NCBI GenBank assembly: GCA_035507035.1
Contig: DATJOJ010000007.1
Coordinates: forward strand, 1-64,000
DNA length: 64,000 nucleotides
Source: DATJOJ01 sp035507035
GTDB lineage: Bacteria; Acidobacteriota; Terriglobia; Terriglobales; Acidobacteriaceae
Direction of reading: 5' to 3'
This document shows, piece after piece, positions 1 to 7,809 of this stretch. Under the pieces are notes generated by a model. It was not told the DNA's origin. It saw only the letters and a list, made by a program, of their open reading frames with translations, and ran no database searches. Position 1 is the stretch's first letter. Every line of letters begins with the position of its first letter. A program made the translations under genes and the position numbers.

Positions 1-1
1 C

Positions 2-307
2 GAGTTCGGTGACACGGAGGGTTTGGGGCGGAAGACTTTCACGACGCGTCCCCGAACCGAAGGGCTTTGGGTACGACTGAAGTTCAAAGACGGCGAAATT
101 CTTGAAGGCATGATGCCGAATGATCTGGCGCTGGCGGGCGCGGAGGGTTACCTAATCAATCCGCCGGATCTGCGCTCGAATATTCAGCGGATGTTTGTGC
201 CACGAAGCGCGCTGGAGTCTTTGACTGTGCTGGCAGTGATCGGGGCGACGCGGCGGCAACGGCGCGGAGTTTCCGACACGAGACAGGTTCCGATGTTCGG
301 GGAATAG
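2..307 (+). CDS. Conserved hypothetical protein, C-terminal part only (5' end outside window)
   Basis: The frame is open from base 2 to the TAG at 305-307, with no stop upstream, so the gene begins before the window. A TTG at 23 could be read as a start but nothing supports it. The visible 101 residues hold a compact beta-rich stretch (LKFKDGEILEGMMPN, then GYLINPPDLRSNIQRMFVP, then VLAVIG) that resembles a small domain seen in acidobacterial regulatory proteins, where it follows longer N-terminal regions. The tail is rich in Arg and Gln. I do not assign a function. It is the only plausible gene here, because the minus-strand frames over it show no family resemblance. Confidence 0.6.
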   Translation, partial: EFGDTEGLGRKTFTTRPRTEGLWVRLKFKDGEILEGMMPNDLALAGAEGYLINPPDLRSNIQRMFVPRSALESLTVLAVIGATRRQRRGVSDTRQVPMFGE

Positions 308-363
308 AATTTGGCCTCTCGGCAATCTCGGAAAGCGAGGCTGATCTCGAGAGTTGGGGAACG

Positions 364-888
364 ATGAAGACGGCGATATATGTGTTCGCTCCTTTGTTGT
401 GTATCGGTGTAATCGTCTCAGCCGCAGACGGCTCAAGTTCCACGCCCCCTGCCACAATCGCAATTCAGATTAGTGCGTCGCCGCAGGTAGCGGATAGGGG
501 CAAGGCCATTGAGGTAAACATTGTTGTTAAGAACATCTCAAGTCAGATGGTTCCTATCTGGCGGTCGAACGGGAAGGATCAGGCCGAGATCTCTGGATAC
601 CTGGTCAGGGTCAGTGGCCCTCACGGTAGACCAGTCCCCAAAACCAGGTATTACAAGATTTTCACGGGTGAGCCAGTGGAAAACATGAGGCCGGAAGAGA
701 ATATCCACACCTCGGGCGGCCCCACCTTTAGTGTGCAACCCGGGGCAACTCTCAAAGACGAATTTTTGCTTAATAGACTTTTCGACTTGAGCACTCCGGA
801 AACGTACAGCATACAGATTGAGCGGAAGGATCCGGTGAGCGGCCTTCCAGTCAAATCGAATTCGATCGAGGTTGTTGTTAAACCATAG
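364..888 (+). CDS. Secreted hypothetical protein with Ig-like fold
   Basis: The protein has 174 residues. Residues 1-20 (MKTAIYVFAPLLCIGVIVSA) look like a signal peptide. The rest is a predicted all-beta domain with the alternating pattern of an immunoglobulin-like or bacterial adhesin-like module (IEVNIVVKNIS near residue 45, YSIQIERKD near residue 145). No catalytic motif is visible. It stands alone, 56 bases after the preceding gene and convergent to the RES toxin. The start is the ATG at 364, after a purine-rich stretch (gagagttgggga). Function unknown, probably periplasmic. Confidence 0.6.
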   Translation: MKTAIYVFAPLLCIGVIVSAADGSSSTPPATIAIQISASPQVADRGKAIEVNIVVKNISSQMVPIWRSNGKDQAEISGYLVRVSGPHGRPVPKTRYYKIFTGEPVENMRPEENIHTSGGPTFSVQPGATLKDEFLLNRLFDLSTPETYSIQIERKDPVSGLPVKSNSIEVVVKP

Positions 889-971
889 CCCGGCTCGACG
901 AATTACACCTCTGATGCTGCCCCCTGGCCATGCTTGGCTGACTGAATTGGGCTTGCCACTACCTAAAAGTC

Positions 972-1415
972 TCAACGCTTGATTCGCGGATCAAACGGAT
1001 AGCTGTAAGCCGCGTCAACCTTGATCTTCGCGGCGTCGGCGTGAAGCGGATTTAATAAAACATTGAATGTTACGGGGATGAGCGCGCTTGGAACTCGCAG
1101 TAGAGCCGTGCGCAGCGATTCGAGCCAGCCCGAGCCGATGTCGCGCGTAAACTTCACATGATCGATCCAATCTTCGGGCAGCGTCTTCGGATCCACGGTT
1201 TCTCGTGAGATCGATTCTTCCACTTGCAAGGCGAGCAAGGTGTAGCTGGGCGGGACATCGTTGGCGCTGGTGTGGACGCAGGCTTCGATCAGCGCTCCGG
1301 CGGGACTTTCGGCAAGGTAGACAATGGGAGCGCCACGATGATGCCAGCGGCCGGGAGCGTAAACACCGCCTTTGCCGTGGAGATCAAAATGGCGGCTGAT
1401 GCGCCAGAGCAGCAT
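972..1415 (-). CDS. RES-domain toxin of a type II toxin-antitoxin pair
   Basis: The 147-residue protein matches the RES family. It has LWRISR at the N-terminus (Arg5), a GRWHHRGAPIVYLAES block with Glu36, a second acidic position in LIEACVH (Glu44), and the family's C-terminal pattern PSALIPVTFNVLLNPLH carrying the conserved Ser. Known RES toxins degrade NAD+ (phosphorolysis or hydrolysis) and stop growth. The length is normal and no key residue is obviously missing. Its ATG overlaps the antitoxin stop by one base (ATGA at 1415), so translation is probably coupled and the antitoxin is made first. The operator at 1846-1880 should control both genes. NAD+ degradation here is inferred from the family. 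Confidence 0.88.
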   Translation of the reverse strand: MLLWRISRHFDLHGKGGVYAPGRWHHRGAPIVYLAESPAGALIEACVHTSANDVPPSYTLLALQVEESISRETVDPKTLPEDWIDHVKFTRDIGSGWLESLRTALLRVPSALIPVTFNVLLNPLHADAAKIKVDAAYSYPFDPRIKR

Positions 1416-1843
1416 CAGACGAACATGCCTTCGTCAATTTGCAGGAGAAGCTCGTCGACGATGCGGCTTCCGGCGTCGGTCTTCAGGAGCTCGAGCGGGG
1501 CGCGATTGCCAAGCCGGGGATTAGCGTGCCGCAGCCATGCGAGAGCGCGTTCGCGAGATCCATATAAATCTTCTGCCTGCGAAAGCACACGCATGAGGCG
1601 CAACACGCGGTCGGATTCGTCGACGGTGAGCTTTTGATGGCGAGAACGTCGATGCTGCAGAGTGCGCAGAGGAATCACCAGCGAATCGACTTCGGCGCGT
1701 GTGATGCCAAGGGCCAGCAGGCGCTTGATCGAAGAGGCGGGCAGTTGGTGCTCGACGATATCGAGCAGTTCCTGCTCGGTCCGCGGCGGGCGCAGGCCGA
1801 GCCATTGGCCGATTTGCTGGTGGTGCGAAGAAGCGGAATGCAT
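1415..1843 (-). CDS. Xre/MbcA/ParS-type (DUF2384) antitoxin
   Basis: The 142-residue protein ends in the DUF2384 signature: SRERALAWLRHANPRLGNRAP followed by LELLKTDAGSRIVDELL and IDEGMFV. The N-terminal part is a helical Xre-like region likely to bind DNA. It neutralises the RES toxin encoded directly downstream with an ATGA overlap. An in-frame ATG exists at 1882, but codons 1-13 from there would lie inside the palindromic operator, so I prefer the ATG at 1843. No Shine-Dalgarno precedes 1843. A CATAAT hexamer lies just upstream on the coding strand, so the mRNA may be leaderless (inference). Confidence 0.85.
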   Translation of the reverse strand: MHSASSHHQQIGQWLGLRPPRTEQELLDIVEHQLPASSIKRLLALGITRAEVDSLVIPLRTLQHRRSRHQKLTVDESDRVLRLMRVLSQAEDLYGSRERALAWLRHANPRLGNRAPLELLKTDAGSRIVDELLLQIDEGMFV

Positions 1844-1845
1844 TG

Positions 1846-1880
1846 GTACATTATGCCATAAAACTAATGGCATTTTGTAC
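1846..1880. promoter_or_regulatory. Palindromic operator of the RES-Xre pair
   Basis: The arms gtacattatgccat (1846-1859) and atggcattttgtac (1867-1880) are inverted repeats with two mismatched positions, around a 7-base centre. The inner ATGCCAT/ATGGCAT arms are perfect. The element lies two bases upstream of the antitoxin ATG and spans its likely -10 (CATAAT, read on the minus strand). This is the layout expected for autorepression by the antitoxin or the antitoxin-toxin complex. Confidence 0.7.
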
Positions 1881-1940
1881 ATACTCGCATCCAGTCGAAC
1901 TTACGGCCAGTAGAGTCATCTCCAAAAAATCAGGAAGCGG

Positions 1941-1982
1941 GCTGCAGAGCTGCAAACCCCTCCGCTCCGATCGGGATGACAA
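1941..1982. repeat. Dispersed short repeat, degenerate copy upstream of lpxD
   Basis: The stretch starts with a small palindrome (gctgcagagctgc) and ends in ctccgatcgggatgacaa. That 3' signature is shared with copies at 13145-13208 and 36839-36876 and, more diverged, at 30195-30258. It ends 24 bases before the lpxD ATG, so any transcript from upstream would carry it in the lpxD leader. Confidence 0.5.
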
Positions 1983-2006
1983 TTATGATAAGTTCGACAA
2001 TCTCCC

Positions 2007-3038
2007 ATGAAACTCTCACACATTGCTTCGACTCTCGGCGCGAGGCTGGAGAACGGACGCCCCAACACGGAAATCACCGGTGTCGCCGGAATTGAAGAGG
2101 CCAAGCCGGGGCAGATTACTTTTCTTGCCAATCCCAAATATGCGCCCGCGGCACGGAAGACGCGCGCTTCGGCGGTGATTCTGGGCGAAGACTTCCCTGC
2201 TCTGCCAACCGCAATGCTGCGCAGCCAGAACCCCTATCTGGCGTTTGCGCGTTGTGCACAGTTGTTTTATCAGGGGCCTTCCTACCCCGCGGGAGTTCAC
2301 GCGACCGCCGTGATTCATTCCTCGGCACGGATTGGGGAAAACTCCCACATCGGCCCTTACGTGGTGATCGGAGAAAATGTTTCCATCGGCAAAAACGCGG
2401 TGGTGATGGCGCACGTTGTTGTCTACCCTGGAGTCACTATTGGTGACACTTTTTTCGCCCACTCCCATGCGGTCATCCGGGAGGGCTGCCGCATCGGAAA
2501 CAGGGTAGTTCTGGGAAATGGAGTTGTGATCGGCGGAGACGGTCTGGGCTTTGCCAAAGATGAATCTGGACACTGGCAGAAGATCCCCCAGCCCCAGCCG
2601 GTTGTCATTGAAGATGACGTCGAGATTCAGGCTAATTCCTGCATCGACCGAGCCAGCGTAGGCGAAACCCGAATCGGCCGAGGAACGAAAATTGACAACC
2701 TGGTTCAAGTGGGGCATGGATCACGTATCGGCGAAGACGCGCTGCTGGCCGCGCAAGTTGGGCTGGCCGGGTCGACGGAAATCGGCAATCGGGTGATTCT
2801 GACCGGGCAAGCTGGGGTGGTCGGACACCTCAAGATCGGCGACGACGCCATCGTCACGCCGCAAAGTGGAGTGGCGGGAGACATTGCGCCGGGCGCTATC
2901 GTCAGCGGAATTCCGGCCGTGGATCACCGGCTCTGGCTGAAGTATTCAACCCTGCTGAGCAAATTGCCAGAGATCGCGAAAGCGGTGAGCAAGAGCAAGA
3001 AACCCAGGGCTCGAAGCGCGAAAAAGCGCGAGAAATAA
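2007..3038 (+). CDS. lpxD: UDP-3-O-(3-hydroxyacyl)glucosamine N-acyltransferase
   Basis: LpxD adds the second 3-hydroxyacyl chain (from acyl-ACP) to UDP-3-O-acyl-glucosamine in cytoplasmic lipid A synthesis. The 343-residue protein has the usual length. Residues 1-100 form the uridine-binding N-terminal domain (ITGVAGIEEAKPGQITFLAN). Residues from about 105 to 315 are left-handed beta-helix hexapeptide repeats (IGENSHIGPYVVIGENVSIG). The catalytic His is expected in the AHSHAVIREG or NLVQVGHGSRIG segments. The C-terminus is a Lys/Arg-rich tail (SKSKKPRARSAKKREK). It is not in the usual bamA-skp-lpxD-fabZ cluster. It shows that the organism makes lipid A. Confidence 0.95.
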   Translation: MKLSHIASTLGARLENGRPNTEITGVAGIEEAKPGQITFLANPKYAPAARKTRASAVILGEDFPALPTAMLRSQNPYLAFARCAQLFYQGPSYPAGVHATAVIHSSARIGENSHIGPYVVIGENVSIGKNAVVMAHVVVYPGVTIGDTFFAHSHAVIREGCRIGNRVVLGNGVVIGGDGLGFAKDESGHWQKIPQPQPVVIEDDVEIQANSCIDRASVGETRIGRGTKIDNLVQVGHGSRIGEDALLAAQVGLAGSTEIGNRVILTGQAGVVGHLKIGDDAIVTPQSGVAGDIAPGAIVSGIPAVDHRLWLKYSTLLSKLPEIAKAVSKSKKPRARSAKKREK

Positions 3039-3144
3039 GCCTTTCCGCGTTGTCACGAATCGTTGCACCCGGCAACAAAAACGTTACCTCGGTTATTTGC
3101 TCCGCTTCCCCTCGATGGTTAGCATTTTACTAACGAGGTGGGGG

Positions 3145-3954
3145 ATGAACCGAGGCCTGGCAGGTTTGTTGTTGTGCGGTGTCGTGGCCCTGAGTGGCTC
3201 CGCAGCAGCGCAATCGAATTACAGGGTCATCTCCGTCGCGAACGGCGGCACGATCAGAGGTATGGTAAAGTGGTCCGGACCGGTGCCGAAATTAGCCACG
3301 TTCCCCATCACCAAAGATCCGCAGATTTGCGATCCCAATTCGGAAAAGACACGCGATCTCGAGCGCCTGATTGTGAGTTCTCAGGGCGGCGTCAAGAACA
3401 CGGTTGTCTTCTTGAAAAATGTAACCGAAGGCAAAGCCTTCGATCTGCCGCCGGAGCGGCGGTTTCTCGATCAGAGGCATTGCCGCTATGAGCCTCACAT
3501 TCTGCTTGTTCCGCAGAACTTCGCGCTGCAGATGAAAAGCTCCGATGCGACCCTGCACACCATTCACATGGATGGGGCGGCCAGCTACAACCTGCCGTTC
3601 CCTTTCGTCGATCAAGTCGTGTCCCGCCCTATGGATAATGCCGGCGTGGTCAACTTGAAGTGCAATGGCGGGCACGTATGGATGAATGCGGAAATGATCG
3701 TCGCGCCGCATCCCTACTACACCGTCACGGACGAGAACGGAAAATTTGAACTCACAGATGTTCCCCCCGGGCAATACCAGATCGTGGCCTGGCACGAAGG
3801 TTGGGGAGTGTTGCGCGAGGAAGCCGCGTACGACGTGCTCACCGAGCGCAAGGTGCAACGGCCGGTTTTCGGCGAGCCGCGCACCTGGCAGAAAAGCGTG
3901 GCTGTGAGTGAGAGTGGCAACGCGGTCGTGAACTTCGTGATTTCCGAGAAGTAA
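3145..3954 (+). CDS. Secreted cupredoxin-like protein with carboxypeptidase-regulatory-like domain
   Basis: The 269-residue protein starts at the ATG at 3145 behind gaggtggggg. An in-frame TTG at 3097 lacks a ribosome site. A signal peptide covers residues 1-22 (ending GSAAAQ). The middle contains potential copper ligands in cupredoxin order: TLHTIHMDG near residue 150, then NLKCNGGHVWMNAEM near residue 190 with Cys, His and Met. The C-terminal part (TVTDENGKFELTDVPPGQY, then IVAWHE) is a carboxypeptidase-regulatory-like beta sandwich. Such proteins occur in Acidobacteriota and Planctomycetota and are probably periplasmic. Copper binding is inferred from the residue pattern. No partner gene is adjacent. 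Confidence 0.7.
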   Translation: MNRGLAGLLLCGVVALSGSAAAQSNYRVISVANGGTIRGMVKWSGPVPKLATFPITKDPQICDPNSEKTRDLERLIVSSQGGVKNTVVFLKNVTEGKAFDLPPERRFLDQRHCRYEPHILLVPQNFALQMKSSDATLHTIHMDGAASYNLPFPFVDQVVSRPMDNAGVVNLKCNGGHVWMNAEMIVAPHPYYTVTDENGKFELTDVPPGQYQIVAWHEGWGVLREEAAYDVLTERKVQRPVFGEPRTWQKSVAVSESGNAVVNFVISEK

Positions 3955-4061
3955 ATCCCGTCCCAAAATCTCCCCTCTATGAGTTACTGCCGTAATATGT
4001 CCACCGGGAATACGATTGACCATTTGCGGCGGCCTCCTTACATTCGCCCCAGGGGGTTGTG

Positions 4062-4313
4062 ATGAAGGATATTCATGAGGTTTTGCGGCAGAAGCAGGCG
4101 AAGTACGCCCAGCTTGGAAAGCAGATTGAGGCATTGCAGCAGGCGGCGGAAAAGCTGCGCGAAGTTGCCCCTCTGCTGGCAGATATCGAAGAAGACGACG
4201 CAGCCGTTCTGGCGGAAGTCGAAGAGCCTACCGCGGCCAAGGCCGCCTCGGCGTCGGCAGGGGCGTCGGCCAGCGGCAAGCCCAGTCGCCCTTCAGCGCC
4301 GCGTTGGCCGTAG
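4062..4313 (+). CDS. Small coiled-coil protein
   Basis: This 83-residue protein begins with a strongly helical heptad-like stretch (EVLRQKQAKYAQLGKQIEAL, then AAEKLREVAPLLADI). It continues through an acidic segment to an Ala/Ser/Lys-rich low-complexity tail. There is no signal peptide. It lies 36 bases upstream of the receiver-PilZ gene and in the same direction, so the two are probably co-transcribed. The start ATG at 4062 follows an aggggg purine run. The family is known to me only as an acidobacterial small protein near PilZ genes, and no function is assigned. Confidence 0.6.
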   Translation: MKDIHEVLRQKQAKYAQLGKQIEALQQAAEKLREVAPLLADIEEDDAAVLAEVEEPTAAKAASASAGASASGKPSRPSAPRWP

Positions 4314-4349
4314 AGTCAGGGCAGTATTTTGCGCTCAGACGAGCGGACT

Positions 4350-5480
4350 ATGAATTTTCAAGCATTGTTGGTTTCAAAGGATAACCAAACGGCTGCAACT
4401 CTGACGCCGGTTTTGTCCATCTTCGGCGTGAGCCTCGTTCCCTGTGAGGACGCGGAAGCCGTATCCCTGCTTCGCGAACAGAAATTCGATGCGGTGATTG
4501 TCGACTTCGACCATCCCAATACTGCCGAGCAAGTTCTGCAAGCTGTAGAGCAGTCCTTCTCCGGCGACCGCGCCGTAACCATCGCCTTGTTAAGCGATCG
4601 AAACGAACTGCGCAACCTGCTGCGCAAAGGCGCGAACTTTGTGCTCTACAAGCCGGTCTCGGAGCAATCAGCGGAGGGTACTTTAAGCGCGGTGGCAGCG
4701 CTGATGAAACGGCATCGCCGGTCGTTTCGAGTTCCAGTGCAAGCCCCGATTCAGCTTAAACTGCAAACCGGTCAGGAGGTCGAGGGCATCCTGCTCGATC
4801 TCAGCGAAAACGGTATGCACGTGCTGGCGGCGCAGCCGTTGAATGCTTCGGCTGTCATGACTGCACGTTTCACGCTTCCGGAGACAGACCAACAGATCGA
4901 AGCAAAAGGCGAGGTCACCTGGACCAATCCCAATGGAGAAATCGGGGTGCGCTTTGTAGAAGCTTCGGATGAACTGCGAGCGACGGTAAAGAGTTGGATT
5001 GCAGACCGCGCACCAACCGGCCCGCCGCAGACGCCGGACCCAATGCCTTCTTGCAAGCTCACCGATTTGAGCGCGGGCGGATGTTACGTGGAAACGCGGG
5101 CGCCGTTCCCGGAAGGTTCTCTCGTTACGCTTAGCCTGAAAGCGGGAAGCAAGGAAGAAAAAGCCGATACGATTGTGCGGGTGATGCATCCGGAATACGG
5201 CATGGGGCTGGAGTTCATTATGGCTTCTCCCGATCAGCCGAAAGCGCGCGTGAGTTTCATTGAATTTCTCTCCAGCCAGCCGGGAATCGTTCCCGAGATT
5301 TCAGTTCTGCCACGGGCATTGAGAGCCGAGGAGGGTGGGGTTGCAATCCCGCTGGCGCGAACGGAAGACGCCGACGACCCACTTCTTCATCTGCTGCGGA
5401 ACCACTACTCGTTCAACCAAGACGCTTTTCTCAGCGAATTGCAGAGTCAACGCCGCGGCGAAGCGGTTGCACCCGCCTAA
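4350..5480 (+). CDS. Receiver-like domain fused to two PilZ domains
   Basis: The 376-residue protein starts at ATG 4350. Residues 1-120 fold like a response-regulator receiver: a possible phospho-acceptor Asp in DAVIVDFDHP, a Ser in LLSDRN and the conserved Lys in LYKPV. The N-terminal acidic pair is reduced to SKD. Residues 125-225 are a PilZ domain with both c-di-GMP motifs (RRSFR and DLSENG). A second PilZ-like domain (about residues 230-320) keeps DLSAGG but shows no RxxxR. A roughly 60-residue tail follows. It may integrate phosphorelay and c-di-GMP signals in the cytoplasm. The upstream coiled-coil gene is a candidate partner. Confidence 0.75.
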   Translation: MNFQALLVSKDNQTAATLTPVLSIFGVSLVPCEDAEAVSLLREQKFDAVIVDFDHPNTAEQVLQAVEQSFSGDRAVTIALLSDRNELRNLLRKGANFVLYKPVSEQSAEGTLSAVAALMKRHRRSFRVPVQAPIQLKLQTGQEVEGILLDLSENGMHVLAAQPLNASAVMTARFTLPETDQQIEAKGEVTWTNPNGEIGVRFVEASDELRATVKSWIADRAPTGPPQTPDPMPSCKLTDLSAGGCYVETRAPFPEGSLVTLSLKAGSKEEKADTIVRVMHPEYGMGLEFIMASPDQPKARVSFIEFLSSQPGIVPEISVLPRALRAEEGGVAIPLARTEDADDPLLHLLRNHYSFNQDAFLSELQSQRRGEAVAPA

Positions 5481-5488
5481 AATCAAAG

Positions 5489-5531
5489 GGCCCGCACGCC
5501 GTCTCTCGTGCAGGCCCCCTTGCCGGCAAGG
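5489..5531 (+). terminator. Possible transcription terminator hairpins after the PilZ gene
   Basis: An imperfect stem (gggcccgcacg paired with cgtgcaggccc) begins 8 bases after the PilZ-gene stop. A perfect 14-base palindrome, ccttgccggcaagg, follows at 5518-5531. There is no long T run, so termination is only plausible. Confidence 0.4.
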
Positions 5532-5688
5532 TTAAGTTCCACCTCGAATAAGCAAAGTTTAGCGAAGCCATACTGCCCGCAGGTTTCAGGCAAGTTAATT
5601 TCCTGTAAAATCGCGCACGACCACCAGCCGGAAGATTGACTTGTGGAAATCTCTGTATGGAAGATTTTCGTTAGCTGCCCCTCTGAAA

Positions 5689-6315
5689 ATGACACGCATC
5701 GTGATAGCGACTTCGAACCCGGGCAAGTTGCGGGATTTTGCTGGAGCGGCAGCCGCGTTTGGGATTGAGATCGCCGGGATTCCCAACTTTGCCAGCTTTC
5801 CACCTGTGGTCGAAGATGGATTGACTTTCGAGGCGAACGCGCGCAAAAAGGCCGAGGAATACGGCCGGTATGTGCCGGGAGAAATTGTTCTCGCGGATGA
5901 TTCTGGGTTGGAAGTTGATGCGCTCGGCGGCGCGCCGGGCGTACACTCCGCACGATACGCGGCAGACGTCCCGCACTTGGCGAACGAGAATACAGACGAT
6001 GAAGCGAATAATGGCCGATTACTGCGAGAGCTGAAAAGTATTCCTCCCGAAAAGCGCACGGCGCGATTCGTGTGTGTGATTGCGGCGGCTCGCGACGGAC
6101 AAACCTTGGAAGTATTTCGAGGGCAAGCGGAGGGAGTGATTCTCGATGCGCCTCGAGGAAATAATGGATTTGGCTACGATCCTTTGTTTTTCTTTCCGCA
6201 GATCGGAAAAACCTTTGCTGAGTTGAAGACCGCGGAGAAAGCGAAATACAGTCATCGCGGGGCGGCGTTCCGAAACTTTTTGGATTGGTACAGAAAGAAT
6301 GGAAGCGTCCGTTGA
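5689..6315 (+). CDS. rdgB: XTP/dITP diphosphatase (RdgB/HAM1 family)
   Basis: The enzyme hydrolyses dITP, XTP and ITP to the monophosphates and pyrophosphate, keeping deaminated purines out of DNA and RNA. The 208-residue protein has all family blocks: TSNPGKLRDF at the N-terminus, VLADDSGLEVDALGGAPG near residue 70, FGYDPLFF near residue 165 and SHRGAAF near the C-terminus. The ATG at 5689 is chosen over the TTG at 5641 because homologues begin immediately before the TSNPGK motif. It stands alone after the possible terminator. Confidence 0.93.
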   Translation: MTRIVIATSNPGKLRDFAGAAAAFGIEIAGIPNFASFPPVVEDGLTFEANARKKAEEYGRYVPGEIVLADDSGLEVDALGGAPGVHSARYAADVPHLANENTDDEANNGRLLRELKSIPPEKRTARFVCVIAAARDGQTLEVFRGQAEGVILDAPRGNNGFGYDPLFFFPQIGKTFAELKTAEKAKYSHRGAAFRNFLDWYRKNGSVR

Positions 6316-6380
6316 GTCAACTTGCTGAGGCGAGCTGGCACGTAAGGCTGCTTGCCATCGACATTCCTATAATGAAGTAA

Positions 6381-6929
6381 ATGAGCATCCGGATTCGGCA
6401 AGCCAAGCCGGAAGACATTCCTGTTCTGCGAGAGTTGATCAATGCCTCGGTGAGGGGCCTGCAAGCGCAGGATTACACGCTGGCACAAATCGAGCGTGCC
6501 CTCCAAACTGTGTACGGGGTGGACAGCCAACTCATCACGGACGGAACGTATTTTGTGGCCGAGGCTGAAGGCGAACTGGGCGAAGTAAGGACCGTGGGCT
6601 GCGGCGGATGGAGCAAGCGCAAGACACTTTTTGGCGGCGACCACTGGAGCGGGCGGCAAGATGCGCCTCTTGATCCCCGGCACGATGCCGCCAAAATTCG
6701 CGCCTTCTTTGTGCATCCTTCATGGGCGCGGCAAGGAATCGGAACGATGATTCTGGATGCATGCGAGGCGGCCGTCATTGCTGCCGGATTCTCGCGTTTG
6801 GAGATGGGCGCGACATTGAGCGGAGTGCCGTTCTACGAAGCTCGTGGCTATACAGCTATCGAGAATTTGGACGCGCCGCTCGGGGATGGCCAGGTGCTGC
6901 AGGTTGTGAGAATGGCTAAGCACGTTTAG
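6381..6929 (+). CDS. GNAT family N-acetyltransferase
   Basis: The 182-residue protein starts MSIRIRQAKPEDIPVLRELI, the typical first strand and helix of GNAT enzymes. The acetyl-CoA binding motif A is IRAFFVHPSWARQGIGTMIL, where RQGIGT is the phosphate loop. Motif B follows (FSRLEMGATLSGVPFYEARG). An insertion with Gly, Trp and Lys (GGWSKRKTLFGGDHW) lies between strands 3 and 4, as in a subgroup of uncharacterised acetyltransferases. The substrate cannot be told. The gene is monocistronic, between rdgB and sdhC. Confidence 0.85.
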   Translation: MSIRIRQAKPEDIPVLRELINASVRGLQAQDYTLAQIERALQTVYGVDSQLITDGTYFVAEAEGELGEVRTVGCGGWSKRKTLFGGDHWSGRQDAPLDPRHDAAKIRAFFVHPSWARQGIGTMILDACEAAVIAAGFSRLEMGATLSGVPFYEARGYTAIENLDAPLGDGQVLQVVRMAKHV

Positions 6930-7047
6930 GTGCGGCCGGTGCGTTGTCGTCGTGGAGGAACTCACAGCCTTTCTTGACTTCCCTTCTCCTGCGACCGGAT
7001 AATAAAAAGTTCTTCATTCATTGCTGAACTCATAAGGAGCGTTCTCT

Positions 7048-7791
7048 GTGGCAAGTGCTTCGGCTCCGGCGATCAAAGCCGGAGTGGCTCCGTTGCGGGC
7101 GGGCCAGGGATATTCATTCTGGTTGCGCCGCCTGCATTCCCTGACCGGAATTATTCCGGTAGGTGCGTTTCTTTTCGAACACATTCTGATTTCGAACGCC
7201 TCGGCGATTGGCGGGCCCGCCGCGTATGCGAGGCAGGTGCGGTTTTTGGCTGGACTTCCTTTGGTGCCGATCCTGGAGCTGTTCGGCATCTGGCTGCCGA
7301 TTTTGTTTCACGCGCTGTACGGTATCTATATCTGGTATCGCGGCGAGAGCAATCTCGGCGAATACTCATGGACCGGAAACTGGATGTATACCGCGCAGCG
7401 CTGGACGGGGATCATCGCGTTTGCGTACATCATTTGGCACACGTGGACGATGCGGTTCACAGGCGTCGACCTGCACGAATTTCCCGGCGCTTCGTTCGGC
7501 AAAGTGCAGGCGGAATTGTTTTCGCCGTGGCTGCTGACGTTTTACGCAATCGGCCTCATCTGCGCGTCATGGCACTTTGCTTATGGCATCTGGCTGTTCT
7601 GCGCGAAGTGGGGATTGATTCCGGGAGAAAAAGCGCAGCGCAGTTTCTTAAAAGTGTGCGTGGCATTTTTCCTGGTAATGAGCGCGGTGGGTGTGACCAG
7701 CCTTTATACGTTTCGCGCGAGTTATCCGCAACAGCCGACTGATCCTGCAGGCGCACACATGGTCGAGATGGGACCGCAAGCAACGCAGTAG
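7048..7791 (+). CDS. sdhC: Succinate dehydrogenase cytochrome b558 subunit (type B)
   Basis: This 247-residue integral membrane subunit anchors succinate:quinone oxidoreductase and carries its haems. Five hydrophobic helices are visible, with haem-ligand candidates His in LFEHILI, LFHALYG, IIWHTW and ASWHFAYG. That is the pattern of dihaem single-subunit type B enzymes as in Bacillus and epsilonproteobacteria. The start is GTG at 7048 behind aaggagc (7034-7040). It is the first gene of the sdh cluster, 18 bases before sdhA. The type B class implies electron transfer to menaquinone (family knowledge). Confidence 0.93.
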   Translation: MASASAPAIKAGVAPLRAGQGYSFWLRRLHSLTGIIPVGAFLFEHILISNASAIGGPAAYARQVRFLAGLPLVPILELFGIWLPILFHALYGIYIWYRGESNLGEYSWTGNWMYTAQRWTGIIAFAYIIWHTWTMRFTGVDLHEFPGASFGKVQAELFSPWLLTFYAIGLICASWHFAYGIWLFCAKWGLIPGEKAQRSFLKVCVAFFLVMSAVGVTSLYTFRASYPQQPTDPAGAHMVEMGPQATQ

Positions 7792-7809
7792 AAAATTCCG
7801 GATAGGTTC

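Noticed and set aside
2016..2717. A 233-residue open frame on the minus strand across lpxD
   Set aside because: It is a shadow of the strongly conserved lpxD reading and has no recognisable motifs, signal peptide or ribosome site.
3292..4134. A 280-residue minus-strand frame over the cupredoxin-like gene
   Set aside because: Antisense shadow without family resemblance. The plus-strand frame has a signal peptide and copper-ligand pattern.
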